Assembly: GCA_034190085.1 (NCBI GenBank) | Contig: JAXHTS010000048.1 | Coordinates: 1 to 38,795, forward strand | DNA length: 38,795 bases | Reading direction: 5' to 3' | Origin: Spirochaetota bacterium | GTDB taxonomy: Bacteria; Spirochaetota; UBA4802; JAFGDQ01 | Part shown: piece by piece, positions 35,154 to 38,795 of the stretch | Numbering within the stretch: the first letter of the stretch is position 1 | Layout of the letters: each line of letters begins with the position of its first letter | Notes under the pieces: generated by a model | Told to the model about the DNA's origin: nothing | Database searches by the model: none | The model's input: the letters and a program-made list of their open reading frames with translations, nothing else | Translations under genes and position numbers: made by a program

Positions 35154-37055
35154 TTAAGCAAGAAGCCCCACTGAGTTCAATCCCTCAGCAACCTCTACAA
35201 GATTTAATGCCTCAAGTTTCTCTCTCCTTTGTAATCCTGTTTCAACATCCCATCCCCTAATCTCATAATACTCGTCCTTCATCCCCTCAAATTCATTCCG
35301 ATCAACAACCATACCCATGCGCGAAAGGGGCTCTCCGTCCTTGCCGGGCACAATGCAGCTGGGATTACCAAAATCTCCCTTTAATGGAACAGTGTAGTTG
35401 AACTCATCCAGGGAGTCATCCTCTCTGCCCTTTCGTCCATCCCTTATAAGAGCCGCCCTCTGAAGATTAAAGACACGTTCTCCAACCTCATATAACCCTT
35501 CCTCACTAATATCCTTACCTGTAATGGCCCTGCAAATCTGGCTTTCCAATGTCGGATCACCAACATGATCCTCAGTAGCATGGCTATGTATGATTGGCCA
35601 GGAGAAGTCGCATAAGATCAGGCTCTCCTTGGCATATTGCCGATCTTGAATTTTAGCTGCTGCTAAAGCCTTACCCTCATATGTCGAGAAATCAGCGGCT
35701 ATCTCACTCCCCCAAAATCGTTTACCAATAGCTCTGATTACATCAGATGTAAGATAATTATCCATTCCCATCTCACGAATAGCCCACATCATTGCCTGAA
35801 TACTGATCTCATGAAGCTGTTGAATTGGCATCCTAGGTTCCATTGCATACAAAAGCCCGGTTGTAATATATAGCCTAGCGCCATAAACCTCATTCTCCCC
35901 GGTACCTATCATATAATCCGTAATCAGCTTCTCTGATCCATTCCCAACGATCTCAGCGGCCTTGTGAGGGCCATTAGCCAGAATATCGCCAAATCCCTCA
36001 CGAAAGGATATTTTCCTTAGCAGTGTATCGAGATATTCTATGCTGCCTATTTTAGAAAAGGGTATGCCAGCCTCTTCCTCAGTAATTATATTTGCCTTGC
36101 TACATCTGCTCAACCACATGATCATGGTCTCTACTACACGTGAATCTATCCCATAATCATCACAAAGCTTGTTCGCCTTGAAGGGCACATCTTTGGGATC
36201 TCCGTAATATCTCTGTGCCCTAATCGAATAGAAGAATGAGGGTTGACAGAGGAACTTCCCCACCTGCCCATCCTCGCTTTTATAATTTGCCCTAATGCAA
36301 CCATCTATGCAACCATAGCATGTATTCTTTCTCAGCTTTTCTGTGGATTGCGAGGGCATCTCAAGGCTTAGCGCGCTCTTCACATCCTGAACACGCTTTT
36401 TCAGATTTTGGATGCTCTCAGGATCAGCCACATCTATCCTGTCCTCTCCCCTTACAGCAACAGCCTTTAGGTTTTTGGAGCCCATTACACCCCCTAATCC
36501 GCCCCCTCCGCTAGAATCAGAGTCAGCAAGAAAGGAAGCATAACTAACCATATTCTCCCCTGCCGGGCCTACAGCGACAACCCTAACTGATCTCCCCAAC
36601 TCCCCTTTTAATATTTCTCTTGTATCAATCGCCCCCTTGCCTTGTAAAGCGCTCGCATCCCTTATCTCAATCCTATCATTGTCAATATATAAATATACCA
36701 AACCCTCAGCCTTTCCAAAAACAATAAGACCATCAAAACCAGCAAACTTCAATTGGACACCCCAAGAGCCACCCAGATTACAGTAAGAAAATTGATTGCC
36801 AACAGGAGACTTTCCACATATCTGCCATCGTGATCCGGCAAATCCCGGCACACCGCATACCGGACCTGTTGCAAATACTAACCGATTCTCTGGATCAAAG
36901 GCATCAACATTACCTGAGACATCATCCCAATATGTCTTCAATCCCATACCCCTTCCCCCTATAAATCGATCTGTATAATTCTCTGTAGGAATTTTTGTAA
37001 TATATCCATTAGAAAGATCTACGCTCAATATGTTCCCTGCATACCCTCTTCTCAT
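35154..37055 (-). CDS. Aldehyde:ferredoxin oxidoreductase family, tungsten-pterin enzyme
   Basis: Translation should begin at the ATG at 37055 (GGAG about eight bases upstream; MRRGYAGNILSVDLSNG is the standard AOR N-terminus), giving 633 residues. The more upstream ATG at 37115 only adds unrelated residues. The [4Fe-4S] ligands are C246-x2-C249-x3-C253 and, far downstream, C482. The pterin-binding region GGGGLGGVMGSKNLKAVAVRG is present. AOR enzymes oxidise aldehydes to acids with ferredoxin as acceptor. The family also includes BamB-like benzoyl-CoA reductase subunits. The acyl-CoA dehydrogenases and amidohydrolase nearby make either an aldehyde-oxidising step or an aromatic-catabolic role conceivable. 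No maturation or pterin gene is adjacent. Confidence 0.9.
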   Translation of the reverse strand: MRRGYAGNILSVDLSNGYITKIPTENYTDRFIGGRGMGLKTYWDDVSGNVDAFDPENRLVFATGPVCGVPGFAGSRWQICGKSPVGNQFSYCNLGGSWGVQLKFAGFDGLIVFGKAEGLVYLYIDNDRIEIRDASALQGKGAIDTREILKGELGRSVRVVAVGPAGENMVSYASFLADSDSSGGGGLGGVMGSKNLKAVAVRGEDRIDVADPESIQNLKKRVQDVKSALSLEMPSQSTEKLRKNTCYGCIDGCIRANYKSEDGQVGKFLCQPSFFYSIRAQRYYGDPKDVPFKANKLCDDYGIDSRVVETMIMWLSRCSKANIITEEEAGIPFSKIGSIEYLDTLLRKISFREGFGDILANGPHKAAEIVGNGSEKLITDYMIGTGENEVYGARLYITTGLLYAMEPRMPIQQLHEISIQAMMWAIREMGMDNYLTSDVIRAIGKRFWGSEIAADFSTYEGKALAAAKIQDRQYAKESLILCDFSWPIIHSHATEDHVGDPTLESQICRAITGKDISEEGLYEVGERVFNLQRAALIRDGRKGREDDSLDEFNYTVPLKGDFGNPSCIVPGKDGEPLSRMGMVVDRNEFEGMKDEYYEIRGWDVETGLQRREKLEALNLVEVAEGLNSVGLLA

Positions 37056-37178
37056 GTCAATACTCCTCTCTGTAAAATTTGTAACGATAATAATTGATAT
37101 ACTATGGAAAGTCAAGTCAAGTATGCTAGGGACAGGATAGGATCCATACCCTCAAAATGGATGAGGAAGAAAGAAAAT

Positions 37179-37216
37179 GGGCGTCCTTTATCACTTCATT
37201 AAATGTGAAGAACGCC
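37179..37216 (-). terminator. Stem-loop between acyl-CoA dehydrogenase and AOR genes
   Basis: Read on the minus strand, GGCGT...ACGCC encloses an inner CTTCA...TGAAG pair, followed by CATTTTCTTTC. It could end or attenuate transcription of the acyl-CoA dehydrogenase genes, about 115 bases after their last stop. The stem is interrupted and the tail is only moderately T-rich. Confidence 0.35.
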
Positions 37217-37331
37217 ATCTTTATAGTACTTCGGTAGTAAAGAACATATAAAAGCAGAAGTTGATCATGGCTCATTTTATCAAATATTTCTGCATAATCA
37301 TCTTGACTATCAAAGGGGTAATATCTCTCTA

Positions 37332-38546
37332 TCAGGTCGTTTTCTGATATTTGAGTCTTGGGAGCTGTAATCCAACCCAGGCTATTAGGTTTCGCTGAAT
37401 CTCAGATGTCCCTGCAGCAATATTCATCCCCATACACATCTGATAAGCCTCAACCATGGCCCCATCTAAAGGCGACCACTTAGAATGAGCGACCTGACCA
37501 TAGAGGCCCATAATCTCAGTTGCAAAATTTGCAACGCGCTGTAACAATTCACTCCCAAATAGCTTGGCCTCCGATGCCAAAGAAGCAGCAAACATCAATC
37601 CAGATTGCTCCTGTGTCCATGCTATCTTGTAAGCAAGTGTATAACCGACCTCTAAATCACTGTACAATTTAGCTATCTTCTTTCTAACAATAGGATTCTC
37701 TGAAAGAAACCTGCCATCCCGCTTTGTTGTTTTCACATATTCGACCAATTCATTTAGAATATTTCTCCCTTCTACAAAAAAGCCTACACCGGATCTCTCA
37801 AAATTCATGGTCTCTCTTGTTACTCTCCATCCCTCATTTTCTGGGCCTATCCTGTCACTTTCTGGAATCCTTACATCTGTAAAGAATACCTCATTATACA
37901 GGTGAGTTCCATCCATATACAAAATAGGACGCACCTCAATACCGGGATAATCCATCTGTAAATGAAAGACAGAAAGCCCTTTGCCTCTCTTTTCCGCAGG
38001 ATTTGTTCGTGCAAGGAGAAACATGCGATCAGCCCTATGCGCGCCTGATGTCCAGATCTTCTGTCCATTGACAACGTAATGATCGCCATCCTTAATAGCT
38101 GTGGTGGTAAGGGAGGCCAGATCAGATCCAGCGTTGGGTTCACTCCAACCCTGACAATAGGTAACCTCCGCCTTGGCTATAGGAGGAAGCAATCTCGTCT
38201 TCTGTTCATCACTTGCGGCTACCATTAGGGTTGGCGCAAACATGCCAATACCGAAAATATCTACCCCTGGAGCACGGTACTTCTCTCTGACCTCGCTGAA
38301 TATCAATTGTTCTATAATTGATGCATCCTTGCCCCCATATTCCTTTGGCCAGGCTAGAGAGAGCCAACCCTTTTCACCAAGCTTTTTGGCAATACTTCTG
38401 TGAAAATTCCATCCTTCATCAGTAGCGAACATCCCCTCAAGCCCACCCCTTCCATATTCAGGAGGCGAATGCTTCATCTCCTCTTTGAAAAACTCCTCGA
38501 ATTCCTCTTTTATGGCTTCCTGCTCTTTTGTATATTTGAAATCCAT
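37332..38546 (-). CDS. Acyl-CoA dehydrogenase family flavoprotein
   Basis: The start is the ATG at 38546, with GGAGGG about eight bases upstream. The in-frame ATG at 38561 overlaps that ribosome binding site and is rejected. The 404-residue product has the FAD/substrate motifs YCQGWSEPNAGSDLASLTT and KIWTSGAHRADRMFLLART, the FERSGVG helix, and the end AAGTSEIQRNLIAW. The usual YEGT catalytic-Glu position reads AAGT, as in FadE-type subunits of heteromeric dehydrogenases, where the base is elsewhere or on the partner. The next gene upstream is a second acyl-CoA dehydrogenase, consistent with an alpha2-beta2 enzyme of the kind used on steroid or other bulky acyl-CoAs. Confidence 0.92.
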   Translation of the reverse strand: MDFKYTKEQEAIKEEFEEFFKEEMKHSPPEYGRGGLEGMFATDEGWNFHRSIAKKLGEKGWLSLAWPKEYGGKDASIIEQLIFSEVREKYRAPGVDIFGIGMFAPTLMVAASDEQKTRLLPPIAKAEVTYCQGWSEPNAGSDLASLTTTAIKDGDHYVVNGQKIWTSGAHRADRMFLLARTNPAEKRGKGLSVFHLQMDYPGIEVRPILYMDGTHLYNEVFFTDVRIPESDRIGPENEGWRVTRETMNFERSGVGFFVEGRNILNELVEYVKTTKRDGRFLSENPIVRKKIAKLYSDLEVGYTLAYKIAWTQEQSGLMFAASLASEAKLFGSELLQRVANFATEIMGLYGQVAHSKWSPLDGAMVEAYQMCMGMNIAAGTSEIQRNLIAWVGLQLPRLKYQKTT

Positions 38547-38678
38547 AACCCATCCCTCCATTTTATTAGCAACTATCTCAATATTTGCATACTAGGATAT
38601 TATATTGGATCGCAAAGGGGATAGTATTATTACTACTCCTCCCCATCGTAGATATCTTGTTATTCATATAATTTAATA

Positions 38679-38795
38679 TCAAAGTCCAAGAGCCTTGGCA
38701 ACCTTCTCATAATGATAATCCGTATCTCCCATCACATACTCAAAGGACTTGGCCCTTCTGTAATAAAGACCTATGTCAAACTCTCTCGATGTGCC
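38679..38795 (-). CDS. Acyl-CoA dehydrogenase, C-terminal end (cut by window end)
   Basis: A minus-strand frame open to the window edge ends at TGA 38679-38681 and encodes 38 residues. They include EFDIGLYYRRAKSFEYVMGD followed by a VAKALGL end. This is the terminal helix of acyl-CoA dehydrogenases of the FadE type (YY-RAK-x-GD...EKVA..LGL). It lies 132 bases upstream of the other dehydrogenase start, and the two probably form one heteromeric enzyme. Everything N-terminal to this lies outside the window. Confidence 0.8.
   Translation of the reverse strand, partial: GTSREFDIGLYYRRAKSFEYVMGDTDYHYEKVAKALGL

Overview
The window is low-GC DNA, with AGA/AGG-rich arginine usage and strong GGAG-type ribosome binding sites. 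It reads as a chromosomal segment of an anaerobic Gram-negative bacterium. Several lipoprotein signals and two apparent outer-membrane beta-barrel proteins indicate a double envelope. A tungsten-type aldehyde:ferredoxin oxidoreductase indicates anaerobic metabolism. A spirochaete-like or deltaproteobacteria-like lineage would fit, but no phylogenetic marker here settles this.

Layout. 1-183 is the tail of an IS5-type insertion sequence. 249-11145 is a mixed accessory region: a DUF2079 membrane protein, a small Fe-S protein, a lipoprotein of the alkaline phosphatase/sulfatase superfamily with Thr at the nucleophile position, a decayed amidohydrolase, a small HExxH protein, a purple-acid-phosphatase-like esterase, a GpgS-like glycosyltransferase, an unknown lipoprotein and ThpR. 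11187-19232 holds a PyrK-like flavoprotein, an FGGY sugar kinase, a 1427-residue fusion (RelE-like domain, UvrD-type helicase, long TPR-like solenoid) and a TrmH/SpoU methyltransferase.

The most interesting block is an arsenic-resistance island at about 19.9-25.4 kb. It runs arsR (with a textbook promoter and an operator-like palindrome), a DUF318/ArsP-like permease, a CxxC thioredoxin-like protein, a stand-alone MtrA-type corrinoid protein, a small Cys-rich protein (ArsE candidate), ArsF, ArsG and Acr3. Acr3 would export As(III). ArsF/ArsG belong to families linked to nitroaromatic arsenicals, and the permease to a family that includes organoarsenical exporters. The MtrA-like corrinoid protein, normally part of the methanogen methyltransferase complex, is the unexpected member and suggests methyl-group chemistry on arsenicals.

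25.7-29.2 kb holds two tandem paralogous exported proteins of unknown function. They are followed by a five-copy 42-bp tandem repeat with higher-order structure, a small palindrome, and a lipoprotein combining MopE/thrombospondin-3-type acidic repeats with about 14 leucine-rich repeats. After a tRNA-Phe gene, the rest (32.2-38.8 kb, all minus strand) is a metabolic cluster: two adjacent acyl-CoA dehydrogenase genes (one cut by the window edge), an aldehyde:ferredoxin oxidoreductase family protein, an amidohydrolase and a large exported TPR protein.
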